From assembly GCA_018398585.1 (NCBI GenBank), contig JAGTTD010000018.1:9555501-9619500 (forward strand): a stretch of DNA of 64,000 bases, in the 5' to 3' direction. This document shows positions 10,570-22,761 of this stretch, one piece after another (positions within the stretch are counted from its first letter, which is position 1; the number at the start of each line of letters is the position of its first letter). The stretch comes from Simmondsia chinensis. Lineage: Eukaryota > Streptophyta > Magnoliopsida > Caryophyllales > Simmondsiaceae. The notes below the pieces were generated by a model, which was not told the origin of the DNA, ran no database searches, and saw only the letters and a list, made by a program, of their open reading frames with translations. The translations under genes and the position numbers were made by a program.

Positions 10570-11872
10570 CCCCCATACCTAACCTTTGCTAGTCCTCGAG
10601 CAAAGCACATGATTTAACATGAAAATTACAATGACCAACTATCCCAACCACTTCAACCTTCACCCAGTTTTCCGAGATTAATACCTATATTACAATTCAA
10701 GATAAGATTAAATCATTTAGAGCATTCTCCAATTCCATGAATTTAGATAATTAAACTTCAAAACTCGTCGTAGAATTTCATTAACCATGTGTCAACTAAT
10801 AGAGACTACTCAGGCAGCGCACAAGTGAAAGTGAATAGGATTTCATGTCGTAGAATTTCCTCAAATTCTCGCTCCGAACCAAATATATAAAGGTTTTGTG
10901 CACCCGCACCATTGAATCACCTAAACACATGCCTATACATTGAGAAATTTTAAGTGGCATATGAGTGACCACTTTACAACATTTTGACCTTGATATAGCA
11001 CAAAAAAACATCTTTGTCATGAATGTACATTACTTTTCACTTTTTTTTTTCTTTTGCCTTTTTGTTTTGAAGGAAACCCCCCCTTTTTTTTTCCTTTTTT
11101 TCTCTTTTTTTTATTATTATTTTTCTTTCTTTTCTGTCCATTTGTGGAGTTTTTTATTTTATTTTAATAACACGTACTTCATCATTACAATTGACATTGA
11201 CCAACTAGTACTTTACATAACATTAAGGACAATGATTAGGATAAGCCAATAGGGCAGGCTTGCAAAACTCAAGATATATAAGGTTGTTTACTCAAATTCT
11301 TCAAATTTTTCGCAACATAAAAGTCATGTGCTTAGTGAATGTGTGAGCAGCATGAGTAGAACCCATTAATATCAACAATAATCAACAACACTCATTAGCA
11401 AGTATGAAGTAGAATCATTTAATTTCATGGAATTAAAAGAATGAAATAAACAACTAATCCCACTGTCATCATAACATATGCGTCGATTAAGTAAAACTTA
11501 GCTAAAAGGTCATAATGCACGCTCAAAATGCACAAAAAGATGTTCAAAATTTTAAAAATTTGACCAAAAATAAGCACATGCAAATGAGCCTCACCCCTAT
11601 ACCTAAATCATGCATTGTCCTCAATGCAACAACATCAATCGTTAAAGCACAAGTGAGAGGTGAGATGGAGCAATACAACCTGACAAGGCAGCGTGGACAT
11701 GTATATATGATTCCTTCAATTTGGCACAAGAACCTGAAAAGAGAGAAAATAAGCCCCGAAGAAACTAATTAAGTCAAAAACGAATTTGAAAACAAGAAAT
11801 AACATACCTAGGTTGCCTCCCAGAAGCGCTAAGTTTTACGCCTTTAGGTAGGCGCAATGGGTCTAGCGAAGA
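10570..11872 (-). other. Copy A 3' non-coding region (post-integrase part of Athila)
   Basis: On the sense strand this holds the hallmark non-coding strings of Athila/Tat elements: a gcgcttctgggaggcaacc-like string near 11810-11830, gaggacaatgcatgatttagg near 11600-11630, and ctcgaggactagcaaagg near 10585-10605 before the GGGGG tract. A pyrimidine-rich T/C block occupies 11038-11170. A 61-codon minus frame (11544-11729) recurs at 17647-17838. It falls over the non-coding motif, and I regard it as non-coding. Confidence 0.65.
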
Positions 11873-13357
11873 TCAAGTAATGGCATCAACCAAAGGAGCA
11901 AATTTGCCGAGCTCACCTAAAACAACATCTACAGCATAATCAGAGGTGTCACACATGATTTCAGAAGGAAGAGAGTAGTTAGGGGGATGCCTAACGGGAG
12001 CAGCAAAAAGTGTAGATCGAAGTTTATGAACAGCTTCCAACCAAGACTCATCGAGCTCAACTGATATGTCCTTAGATAGCACACTAGTCAATGGTTTAGC
12101 TAACTTGCCACGATCCTTAAGAAATCCCTTATAGAAACTTGCATGATCTAGAAATGCTGTAACTTGTTTCACATTTGAGGGAGGGGGCGAGTTCACATTC
12201 AAATCTATCGTAGCTCTATCAACCTCAATACCCTCCTTAGACAACCTATGGCCTAGCACAATTTCCTCCTAAACCATAAAATCGTAATTTTTCTCCCAAC
12301 CCAAGACCTCTTTCATGTCCGGGTTCAACCTTCGTTGCATCTCTTTAGAAGGTTTTGCATTTTCATTAAGAAGGTCATTAACTAAAGTAGAGGAGAGTGT
12401 TTGGTCCACCAAATAATCATCAGCAATATCCACACAGAAACACTCTGACTCATCCTCACTAGTGGGTGATGATGAAGCCTTAAAAATATTCAACCTAATA
12501 GTCATATTGGCAAAGCTGACATCCATTACCCCAGACCTACAAATAATCGTGGCATTGGCTGTAGCTAAGAAAGGCCGACCTAGAATGACAGGGATATGGT
12601 TTTTCGGATGACTAGAAGGTTCCATGTCAAGCACAAGGAAATCAGCAGGAAACATGGCTTTGTCTACCTTCACTAGTACATTAATCAGCTCACCACGGGG
12701 AATCCTAGTTGATCTATCTGCTAATTGCAAGGTTACCGTGGTGGGTTGCAACTCCCCAAAGCCTAAGTCCTCATACACCGAGTGAGGAATAATGTTGACA
12801 CTCGCTCCTAAGTCCAGTAAAGCTTTATCAATCGGGTAGTCCCCAAGTGAACAAGAGATGGTTGGGACACCAAGGTCCTTGTACTTAACTGGAGTGTCAT
12901 ACTTCAGAATGGAGCTCACTTGCTCGGCTAAAAACACTTTTTTAGGCAAATGTGCTCTAGATCGCCTCTTTTGGTTCAGTAGATCCTTAATGAACTTCGC
13001 ATAGGCCAGGATCTGTTTAATTGCATCAAGAAGGGGAATGTTTATCTTTACTTGCCTAAACGTCTCCAAAATGTCTTCCCACTTCTTGTCCTTCCTTTTT
13101 GGATGTGGTGCAACTAAAGCCTGGGGGAAGGGTACTCTAGGTACATATGAGGAAGGTAGATAAGAGATCTTAGGAGTGGGAGAAGGGTGCATGACCTCAT
13201 CGGTCGCCTTCTCTCCTTCCTTGCTCTTCACTTCTCCCTCACCACTTATGGGTACTTCACTTTCAGCACTCACCCCATTGTCAACCTCCTTCCCATTTCT
13301 CAACACTGTAATGGATTTTGCTTGTTCTTGACGGGGAGGATAGTTTTTTTGCCTCAC
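11873..13357 (-). pseudogene. pol: Copy A protease and truncated pol (RT core deleted)
   Basis: The minus frame 13357-12269 carries the Athila-type aspartic protease: ALLDLGASVNIIPHSVYEDLG (the expected active-site DxGA reads DLGAS), then VLDMEPSSHPKNHIPVILGRPFL. It then enters the RT start (MQRRLNPDMKEVL) and jumps straight to a block normally at the far end of the RT palm/thumb (GWEKNYDFMV, TAG, EEIVLGHRLSKEGIEVD). RNase H begins (LMCDTSDYAVDVVLGE-like) and breaks off at 11873. The RT catalytic region with YxDD, most of RNase H and all of integrase are absent. A TAG at 12269-12271 interrupts the frame. Copy B has the same junctions, so this is a deletion derivative that could only move with helper enzymes. 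Confidence 0.82.
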
Positions 13358-13372
13358 ATAGTTCCTAGGGTT

Positions 13373-14800
13373 CTATTCAGCTTGGCTAGGGAGTCTTCCC
13401 TCGTTTCTCCTACTCAAATCGTTAGCTAGTTGACCTATCTGGGTTTCTAGCTTAGAGATTGATTGTGTATGGGAGTGGAGCAATTGGGAGTTGGCTTCCA
13501 AACCTTTCAGCGCACTCAAAACCTTCTCTTTAAAATTCGAATTAGCGATCAAATTAGGAGGTTGAGAGTAGTTAGAAGCATGCCACTGCGATTGAAAACC
13601 TAGAGGTTGGGGCATACTAGATTGTTGAGGTCGTGGGTGAGATTGTTGTGGCGCAAACTGTCCTTCTCCTCCTTGCCTCCAGGAGAAGTTAGGATGGTTT
13701 CTCCAGCCCGGATTGTACGTGTTAGAGTATGGGTTGTTTCGTGAGAATCCTTGAGCTACATTGACTTGTTCCCCCGACCACTCCACATAAGGTGAAGCAG
13801 AGGGGCAGTCATGTGTAGAATGAGAGACACTAGAACATGAGGAGCAAGCACTATGCACATTTGAAACATGAGACACATTAGGTGCAGTAGAGGGGGCCAG
13901 TGTCATCTTAAATAGGGAAGTTAACTGCTCTACGGAAGAGGCAAGAGAGTCTACTTTCTTATCTAAGATGGAGGTGTGAGCAATCTCATTTACTCCTCTA
14001 TTTAACCTAGTAGCATTAAGACGTGCATGTGCGGCAGATTGTTGTGAATTCTCATTCAAAAGTTCAACCAATTCCCACGCCTCGTCCTCATTCTTTCTAA
14101 GGAACTGACCACCACATGAGGCATCAACAATTTGTTGACCCTTCTCGTTTAACCCATAATAAAAGTTCTGGACTAGTTGCTATTTAGGGATAGCATGATG
14201 CGGACAAGCTCGTAAGAGTTCCCTAAACCTAGCCCAACTCTCGTGAAACTCTCCAGTAGGATGTTGGGCAAAGGTGTTAATGGCTCTCCTAGCTGTGTTA
14301 GTCTTGCTAATGGTATAGAATTTCTTAAGAAATTCTTGTTGCATTTGAGTCAAAGTACTAATCGTCCCACGAGGTAAGGTGCCTAACCAATATTTAGCCT
14401 TTTCCTTTAAAGCGAAAGGAAAGAGGCGAAGCAAGATGGCGTCATCACTGACATTAGGAATCCCAAAGATTGAGCAAACCTCCATGAAACTGTCCAAGTG
14501 CATGTATTGGTTCTCATTACCTAAGCCGTGGAATGAAGGAAGCATTTGTAAAGTATGTGGCTTAAGCTCGATCCGATGGGCTACGGGTGGCAACCTAATG
14601 CAAGATGGTGAAGTGTATGTAGTGGGAGTGAAGTAGTCCATAAGAGTACGTGGTTGTTGTTCGTCAGCCATTACTAAACAAGAGTTAACACTAGCTGATT
14701 TTGCGCTGTGTTGGGCTCTAAGGTCCCTTAAAGTTCTTTCAATTTCAGGGTCGAATCTAGTAAGATCCAGAGATAAAGAGCGACGACCGTGCATAAACAA
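13373..14800 (-). pseudogene. gag: Copy A gag
   Basis: The gag frame starts at the ATG ending 14800. Its capsid core includes FHGLGNENQYMHLDSFMEVC, DAILLRLFPFALKEKAKYWL and an AINTFAQHPTGEFHESW run ending in CPHHAIPK. That is the Athila/Tat gag order. A TAG (14180-14182, where copy B has TGG Trp) ends the first segment. The frame resumes at 14071 through a linker rich in Q, S, N and H with PGWRNHPNFSW and a coiled LEANSQLLHSHTQSISKLETQIGQLA helix. It closes at a second TAG (13373-13375), which copy B shares. Gag would form the particle; the two stops disable it. Upstream, 14801-15170 is an AT-rich leader. Confidence 0.85.
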
Positions 14801-15170
14801 TTAACCACACAAAACAAGTAAATTAGAAATTAAATATGCTAAACTGATCAAACAGACAAGCAAGCACTAAAAAAAATAAAAATAAATAAATAACAAGCTA
14901 TCCTAAAATCTACTTATGCACAAAAATCACAAGACAAATAATGCTAATAAAAAGAAAATAAAATATATTTTTGTTTTTTTTAAATTTTTTGAAAGAGAAT
15001 AACAATTAAAAGAGAATTCAAAAATAAAAATTCTAAATTAAGAATCAATTAAAGATTAAGAAAATAGGTTGAAAATAAAAACAATTTAATTTAATATTAA
15101 ACAAAAAGTTAACAAGTTAACAAAAAAAATCAAAGAAAATCACAAAAATAAAATCACGAACGTTGCCTAG

Positions 15171-15189
15171 TCCCTGTCAATGACGCCAA
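15171..15189 (-). promoter_or_regulatory. Copy A primer-binding site, tRNA-Asp type, degenerate
   Basis: The sense strand reads TGGCGTCATTGACAGGGACT a few bases inside the LTR. The Athila-group site complementary to tRNA-Asp is TGGCGCCGTTGCCGGGGATC. Several positions differ, so priming would be poor. Identification relies on known family usage. Confidence 0.6.
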
Positions 15190-15194
15190 AATCT

Positions 15195-16670
15195 TGATGT
15201 GTTTTTCTACGTCTATCAAAATTTAATATAAAACCCTATCTATTAAATACACCTAAATTCAAGTGTAGGGCGAGAGGGTGCCGAACCACAGGGACTAAGC
15301 GTGCGTGAATTTATTCTATGACTTAAATTGATTTGAATAAAATTGAGAGGTTTTTGTATTAATCAACCTAAGGAAATAACAATTAAACTAAAGTAATCTA
15401 CTTCTAATCGAAAAAGTGTATTAAATTGGAACCTAGGGTTTCGAATCCATCGTTAGCCAATTACTTTTGCGTTAACTTTTAAATTGGAATTATTGATTAT
15501 TACACTGGTAGTGGTTTAGGCTACAAGCTTGAACCTACTAAGGTAATGTTGCTAGTATTGCTTATTGACCATATCTAACTAAAGCATAAGGAAAATAGGC
15601 TCTACCTAACGTATTGTTAATTATCACGTATTGACCCTATAAAACTAAAGCATAGGGAAGATAGTCTTTAATTAACAATTTGGTTAATACTATTGCTTGA
15701 TTAATTAATCCTAAGGCTACAAGTGCAAAGAATTAATTTATAAATATCAATATCAACAATTAAAGGTTATAAACTCAATAATCATATCAATTGAATAAAC
15801 AATAAAAACATAATACTTCAAAGCATTTATCTCAATCAAGCAATTCATGTAAACAATCAAATTAACCCAAATTAAAAGTAAACAATAGTAAAGGCTAAGA
15901 TTTCATCTAACCCCAGAGAGCAAGTTAGCTCTCCATCAAAGATGATCCGGTGAAGAAGAAGTTGAACAAACTCATGTTGACCTCCACGCTAATTTCGCTC
16001 TCGTTCCAATTTAACGAAAAATTAAAATAAAGAAAAGAAAGAAAGAGGAAAAGAAAGAACGGGAGGAGGGAGAGAGAAAACTGTGAGGCGAGAGAGCTGA
16101 GATCCCCCAGCCAGCGACCCCCCCTTTTCCTTTTAAATCGAGACTAACCCTAAGTCGGCGCCATTGGGCCGTGCTGGTGCGGGTCGGGCTGGTGGTGGGC
16201 CGAGCTGGGTTGTTGTTGCTGATCTGTGCGTTTGCGCTGGAGGTCTGGGGTCGGGGTCTATTGGGCTGTGCCGGAGCTGCTGGTGGTGGGCCGGACTGTT
16301 GGGTGGCGTGTTTCTTTGGGTCGAGATGGGCCGGAGTCTGGGCCGGTGGTGTCGTGGGCTGGCGTGGCTGGTGGTTGATGGGCTAGGGGTTCAGGTACTT
16401 TAGCAACAGGGGTGCGGCTGGTTGAAGATGATGAATAGTGCAGGTGCGGGTTGGGCTTATACGTTCTTGTCCCGAATCTCGATTGACTTGATTTAATTGT
16501 TTACGCATAGAATTTGTCTCATTTGCACCAACATTTGACAATTTTCGGAACTTTAATTTCAAACCTGCTAGACATAAAAATTGCCAAAATGAGTGTAAAA
16601 TTATAATTAAATAGGTGCAAAATAATTAAAATATCAATTAAAAGATGCGTAAATATGAGACGCATCAACA
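15195..16670 (-). repeat. Athila LTR 2 (shared middle LTR)
   Basis: 1476 bp. It serves as the 5' LTR of copy A and the 3' LTR of copy B (sense strand). It is colinear with LTRs 1 and 3. On its right it runs into the GGGGG tract and ctcgagaactagcaaagg motif of copy B. Confidence 0.88.
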
Positions 16671-17975
16671 CCCCCACACCTAACCTTTGCTAGTTCTCGA
16701 GCAAAGCATATGATTTAACATGAAAACTACAATGACCAACTATCACAACCATCCCAACCTTCACCCAGTTTTCCGAGATTAATACCTATATTACAATTCA
16801 AGACAAGATTAAATCATTTAGAGCATTCTCCAATTCCATGAATTTAGATAATTAAACTTCAAAACTTGTCATAGAATTTCATTAACCTTGTATCAACTAA
16901 TAGAGACTACTCAGGCAGCGCACAAGTGAAAGTGAATAGGATTTCATGTCGCAGAATTTCCTAAAATTCTCGCTCCCAACCAAATATATAAAGGTTTTGT
17001 GCACCCGCACCATTGAATCACCTAAACACATGCCTATACATAGAGAAATTTTAAGTGGCATATGAGTGACCACTTTACGACATTTTGACCTTGATATAGC
17101 ACAAAAGGACATCTTTGTCATGAATGTAAATCACTTTTCTCTTTTTCTTTTTCTTTTTGCCTTTTTCTTTTGGAGGAAACCCCCCCCCCTCCCTCCCTCC
17201 CTTCCTTTTTTTCCCTTTTTTTTCCCTTTTTAAAATTTTTTTCTTTCTTTTCTGTCCATTTGTGGACTTTTTTTTTAATTTTAATAACACGTACTTCATC
17301 ATTACAATTAACGTTGACCAACTAGTACTTTACAAAACATCAAGGATAAGGATTAGGATAAGCCAATAGGGCAGGCTTGCAAAACTCAAGATATATAAGG
17401 TTGTTTACTCAAAATTTTCAAATTTTTTGCAACATAAAAGTCCTGTGCTTAGTGAATATGTGAGCGGCATGAGTAGAACCCATTAATATCAACAATAATC
17501 AACAACACTCATTAGCAAGTATGAAGTAGAATCATTTAATTTCATGGAATTAAAAGAACGAAATAAACAACTAATCCCACTGTCATCATAACATACGTGT
17601 CGATCAAGGAAAACTTAGCTAAACGGTCATAATGCACAAAAAGATGTCAATATTTTAAAAATTTGACCAAAAATAAGCACATGCAAATGAGCCACACCCC
17701 TACACCTAAATCATGCATTGTCCCCAATGCAACAACATCAATCGTTAAAGCACAAGTGAGAGGTGAGATGGAGCAATACAACCTGACAAGGCCGCATGGA
17801 AATGTATATATGATTCCTTCAACTTGGCACAAGAACATGAAAAGAGAGAAAACAAGCCCCGAAGAAACTAATTAAGTCAAAAACGAAATTAAAAACAAGA
17901 AATAACAAGCCTAGGTTGCCTCCCAAAAGCACTAAGTTTTACGCCTTTAGCCAGGCGCAATGGGTCTAGCGAAGA
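16671..17975 (-). other. Copy B 3' non-coding region
   Basis: Colinear with 10570-11872 and carrying the same Athila non-coding motifs. The pyrimidine block (17135-17280) has diverged in length, as expected for slippage-prone sequence. No coding potential beyond shadows. Confidence 0.65.
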
Positions 17976-19459
17976 TCAAGTAATGGCATCAACCAAAGAA
18001 GCAACTTCACTGAGCTCACCTAAAACAACATCTACAGCACAATCAGAGGTGTTACACGTGATTTCAGGAGGGAGAGAGTAGTCAGGGGGATGCCTAACGG
18101 GAGCAACAAAAAGAGTAGATTGAAGTTTATGAACAGCTTCCAACCAAGACTCATCGATCTCAGTTGATATGTCCTTAGATAGCACACTAGTCAATGGTTT
18201 AGCTAACTTCTCACGATCCTTAAGGAATCCCTTATAGAAACTTGCATGATCTAGAAATGCTCTAACTTGTTTCACATTTGAGGGAGGGGGCAAGTTCACA
18301 TTCAAATCTATCGTAGCTTTATCAACCTCAATACCCTTCTTAGACAACCTATGGCCTAGTACAATTTCCTCCTAAACCATAAAATCGTAATTTTTCTCCC
18401 GACCCAAGACCTCTTTCATGTCCGGGTTCAACCTTCGTTGCATCTCTTTAGAAGGTTTTGCATTTTCATGAAGAAGGTCATTAACTAAAGTAGAGGAGAG
18501 TGTTTGGTCCACCAAATAATCATCAGCAATATCCACACAGAAACACTCTGACTCATCCTCACTAGTGGGTGACGATGAAGCCTTAAAAATATTCAACCTA
18601 ATAGTCATATTGGCAAAGCTAACATCCATTACCCCAAATCTATAATTAATCGTGGCATTGGCCGTAGCTAAGAAAGGCCGATCTAGAATGACAGGGATAT
18701 GATTTTTTGGATGACTAGAAGGTTCCATGTCAAGCACGAGAAAATCAGCAGGAAACATGGCTTTGTCTACCTTCACTAGTACATTAATCAACTCACCATG
18801 GGGAATCCTAATTGATCTATCTGCTAATTGCAAGGTTACCGTGGTGGGTTGCTACTTCCCTAAGCGTAAATCCTCATACACCGAGTAAGGAATAATGTTG
18901 ACACTCACTCCTAAGTCTAGTCAAGCTTTATCAATCGAGTAGCCCCCAAGTGAACAAGAGATGGTTGGGACACCAAGGTCTTTGTACATAACTAGAGTGT
19001 CACACTTCAAAATGGAGCTCACTTGCTAGGCTAAAAACACTTTTTTAGGCAGATGTGCTCTAGATTGCCTCTTTTGGTTCAGTAAATCCTTAATGAACTT
19101 CGCATAGGCCGGGATCTGTTAATTGCATGAAGAAGGGGAATATTTATCTTTACTTGCCTAAACGTCTCCAAAATGTCTTCCCACTTCTTGTCCTTCCTTT
19201 TTGGATGTGGTGCAACTAAAGCCTGGGGGAAGGGTACTCTAGGTACATATGAGGAAGGTAGATAAGAGATCTTAGGAGTGGAAGAAGGGTGCATGACCTC
19301 ATCGGTCGCCTTCTCTCCTTCCTTGCTCTTCGCTTCTCCCTCACCAATTATGGGTACTTCACTTTCAACACTCACCCCATTGTAAACCTCCTTCCCATTT
19401 CTCAACACTGTAATGGATTTTTCTTGTTCTTGACGGGGAGGATAGTTTTTTTGCCTCAC
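17976..19459 (-). pseudogene. pol: Copy B protease and truncated pol (same deletions)
   Basis: It mirrors copy A: a KNYPPRQEQ start after the gag stop, protease remnants (PADFLVLDMEPSSHPKNHIPVILDRPF), MQRRLNPDMKEVL fused to GREKNYDFMV, TAG at 18372-18374, then LSKKGIEVDKATID and an early RNase H block ending in VVLGEL. Private damage around 18850-19080 splits the protease frame (ORFs 19459-19079 and 18833-18372). ILGRPFL of copy A reads ILDRPFL here. The identical deletion endpoints in A and B show they descend from one already-deleted ancestor. Confidence 0.82.
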
Positions 19460-19474
19460 ATAGTTCCTAGGGTT

Positions 19475-20773
19475 CTATTCAGCTTGGCTAGGGAGTCTTC
19501 CCTCGTCCCTCCTACTCAAAGCGTTAGCTAGTTGACCTATCTGGGTTTCTAGCTTAGAGATTGATTGTGTATGGGAGTGGAGCAATTGGGAGTTGGCTTC
19601 TAAACCTTTCAGCGCACTCAAAACCTTCTCTTCAAAATTCGAATTAGCGCTCAAATTAGGAGGTTGAGAGTAGTTAGAAGCATGCCACTGCGATTGAAAG
19701 CCTAGAGGTTGGGGCATACTAGATTGTTGAGGTCGTTGGTGAGATTGTTGTGGCGCAAACTGTCCTTCTCCTCCCTGCCTCCAGGAGAAGTTAGGATTGT
19801 TTCTCCAGCCCGGATTGTACGTGTTAGAGTATGGGTCGTTTCATGAGAATCCTTGAGCTGCATTGACTTGTTCCTCCGACCACTCCACATAAGGTGAAGC
19901 AGAGGGGCAGTCATGTGTAGAATGAGAGACACTAGAACATGAGGAGCAAGCACTATGCACATTTGAAACATGAGACACATTAGGTGCAGTAGAGGGGGCC
20001 AGTGTCATCTTAAATAGAGAAGTTAACTGCTCTACGGAAGAGGCAAGAAAGTCTACTTTCTTATCTAAGATGGAGGTATGGGCCATCTCATTTACTTCTC
20101 TATTTAACCTAGTAGCATTAAGACGTGCATGTGCGGCAGATTGTTGTGAATTCTCATTCAAAAGTTCAAACAGTTCCCACGCCTCGTCCTCATTCTTTTT
20201 AAGGAACTGACCATCACACGAGGCATCAACAGTTTGTTGACCCTTCTCGTTTAACCCATAATAAAAGTTCTGGACTAGTTGCCATTTAGGGATAGCATGA
20301 TGCGGACAAGCTAGTAAGAGTTCCCTAAACCTATCCCAACTCTCGTGAAACTCTTCACTAGGATGTTGGGCAAAGGTGTTAATGGCTCTCCTAGCGGTGT
20401 TATTCTTGCTAATGGGATAGAATTTCTTAAGAAATTCTTGTTGCATTTGAGTCAAAGTACTAATCGTCCCACTAGGTAAGGTGCTTAACCAATATTTAGC
20501 ATTTTCCTTTAAAGAGAAAGGAAAGAGGCGAAGCAAGATGGCGTCATCACTGACGTTAGGAATCCCAAAGGTTGAGCAAACCTCCATGAAACTATCCAAG
20601 TGCATGTATGGGTTCTCATTACCTAAGCCGTGGAATGAAGGAAGCATTTGTATAGTATGTGGCTTAAGCTCGAACTGATGGGCCACAGGTGGCAACCTAA
20701 TGCAAGACGGTGAAGTGTATGTAGTGGGAGTGAAGTAGTCCATAAGTGTATGTGGTTGTTGTTCGTAAGCCAT
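19475..20773 (-). pseudogene. gag: Copy B gag
   Basis: The frame from 20773 (MAYEQQPHTLMDYF) runs through the capsid core (FHGLGNENPYMHLDSFMEVC, DAILLRLFPFSLKENAKYW) and, unlike copy A, continues past CPHHAIPKWQLVQNFYYGLN to 19841. There a TGA replaces the CGA of copy A. The remaining Q/N-rich linker and coiled helix follow to the shared TAG at 19475-19477. The upstream N-terminus present in copy A is also broken here by a TGA near 20878. So A and B carry different private stops plus shared ones. Confidence 0.85.
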
Positions 20774-21271
20774 TACTAAACAAGAGTTAGCACTTGTGGA
20801 TTTTGCTCGGTGTTGGGCTCTAAGGTCCCTTAAAGTTCTTTCAAATTCAGGGTCGAATCCAATAAGGTCCAGAGATCAAGAGCGACGACCGTGCATAAAC
20901 AATTAACCACACAAAGCAAGTAAATTAAAAATTAAATAAGCTAAACAGATCAAACAGACAAGCAAGCACTGAAAAAAAATTAAAAAAAATAAATAACAAG
21001 CTATCCGAAAATCTACTTATGCACAAAAATCACAAGACAAATAATGCTAATAAAAAGAAAATAAAATATTTTTTTGTTTTTTTTTAAATTTTTTGAAAGA
21101 GAATAACAATTAAAAGAGAATTCAAAATTAAAAATTCCAAATTAAGAATCAATTAAAGATTAAGAAAATAGGTTGAAAATAAAAACAATTTAATTTAATA
21201 TTAAAGAAAAAGTTAACAAGTTAAAAAAAAATCAAAGAAAATCACAAAAATAAAATCACGAACGTTGCCTA

Positions 21272-21290
21272 ATCTCCAGCAACGGCTCCG
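21272..21290 (-). promoter_or_regulatory. Copy B primer-binding site, tRNA-Asp type, degenerate
   Basis: The sense strand reads GGAGCCGTTGCTGGAGATTA, closer to the tRNA-Asp-complementary Athila site than copy A, with different substitutions. Confidence 0.6.
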
Positions 21291-21296
21291 AAATCT

Positions 21297-22761
21297 TGAT
21301 GTGTTTTTCAACGTCTATCAAAATTTAATATAAAACCCTATCTGTTATACACACCTAAATTGAAGTGTAGGGCGAGAGGCTGTCGAACCACAGGGACTAA
21401 GAGTGCGTGAATTTATTCTATGACTTAAATTGATTTGAATAAAATTGAGTGGTTTTTGTATTAATCAACCTAAGGAAATAACAATTAAACTAAAGTAATC
21501 TACTTCAAATTAAAAAAAGTGTATTAAATTGGAACCTAGGGTTTCGAATCCATAATTAGCCAATTACTTTTGCGTTAACTTTTAAATTGGGATTATTGAT
21601 TATTACACCGGTAGTGGTTTAAGCTACAAGCTTCAACCTAATAAGGTAATGTTGTTAGTATTGCGTATTGGCCCTATCTAACTAAAGCATAAGGAAAATA
21701 GGCTCTACCTAACGTATTATTAATTATCACGTACTGACCCTATCTAACTAAAGCATAGGGAAGATAGACTTTAATTAACAATTCGGTTAATACTATTGCT
21801 TGATTAATTAATCCTAAGGCTACAAGTGCAAAGAATTAATTTATAAATATCAATATCAACAATTAAAGGTTGCAAACTCAATAATCATATCAATTGAATA
21901 AACAATAAAAACATAATACTTCAAAGTATTTATCTCAATCAAGCAATTCATGTAAACAATCAAATTAATCCGAATTAAAAGTAAACAAAAGTATAGGCTA
22001 AGATTTCTTCTAACCCCAGAGAGCAAGTTAGCTCTCCATCAAGGATGATCCGGTGAAGAAGAAGTTGAACAAACTAATGTTGATCTCCACGCTAATTTCG
22101 CTCTCGTTCCAATTTAACGAAAAATTAATATGAAGAAAAGAAAGAAAAAGGAAAAGAAAGAACAGGAGGAGGGAGAGACAAAACGGTGAGGCGAGAGAGC
22201 TGAGATCCCCCAGCCAGCGACCCCCCCTTTCCCTTTTAAATCGAGACTAAACCTAAGTCAGCGCCATTGGGCCGTGCTGGTGCGGGTTGGGCTGGTGGTG
22301 GGCCGAGCTGGGTCGTGGTTGCTGATCTGTGGGTTTGGGCTGGAGGTCTGGGGTCGGGGTCTGTTGGGCTGTGCCGAAGCTGCTGGTGGTGGGCCGGACT
22401 GTTGGGTGGCGTGTTGCTTTGGGTCGAGCTGGGCCGATGGTGTCGTGGGCTGGCGTGGCTGATGGTTGATGGGCTGGGGGTTCGGGTACTGTAGCAATAG
22501 GGGTGCGGCTGGTTGAAGATGATGAATAGTGTAGGTGCGGGTTGGGCTTGTACGTTCTTGTCCCGAATCTCGATTGATTTGATTTAATTGTTTACGCATC
22601 GAATTTGTCTCATTTGCACCAACATTTAACAATTTCTGGAACTTTAATTTCAAACCTGCTAGACATAAAAATTGCCAAAATGAGTGTAAAATTATACTTA
22701 AATAAGTGCAAAATAATTAAAATATCGATTAGAAGATGCATAAATATGAGACGCATCAACA
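21297..22761 (-). repeat. Athila LTR 3 (5' LTR of copy B)
   Basis: 1465 bp, colinear with LTRs 1 and 2. A short deletion within its GC-rich block (near 22425-22440) removes about 18 bases present in the other two. Its right end (gcatcaaca, 22761) meets unrelated flank, marking the outer edge of the array. Confidence 0.88.

Larger units (their letters stand above)
9101..22761 (-). mobile_element. Tandem Athila-like Ty3/gypsy array: LTR-internal-LTR-internal-LTR
   Basis: Three LTRs (9101-10569, 15195-16670, 21297-22761) alternate with two internal regions (10570-15194, 16671-21296), all in minus orientation. Each LTR reads TGTTGATGCG...CACATCA on the sense strand. The gag and protease sequences, the tRNA-Asp-type primer site and the 3' non-coding motifs (ctcgaggactagcaaaggttaggt then ggggg; gaggacaatgcatg) are those of the Athila group. 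Internals are about 4.6 kb, far shorter than a full Athila element. Both copies lack the RT core and nearly everything after early RNase H. Flanking 5-mers at the stated ends do not match. If the left LTR is taken to start at 9105, the flanks are cctga and tctga, four of five identical. Confidence 0.85.

Noticed and set aside
11544..11729. 61-codon minus frame conserved in both Athila copies (also 17647-17838)
   Set aside because: It covers the known non-coding 3' motif of Athila-like elements; conservation follows from the recent duplication.
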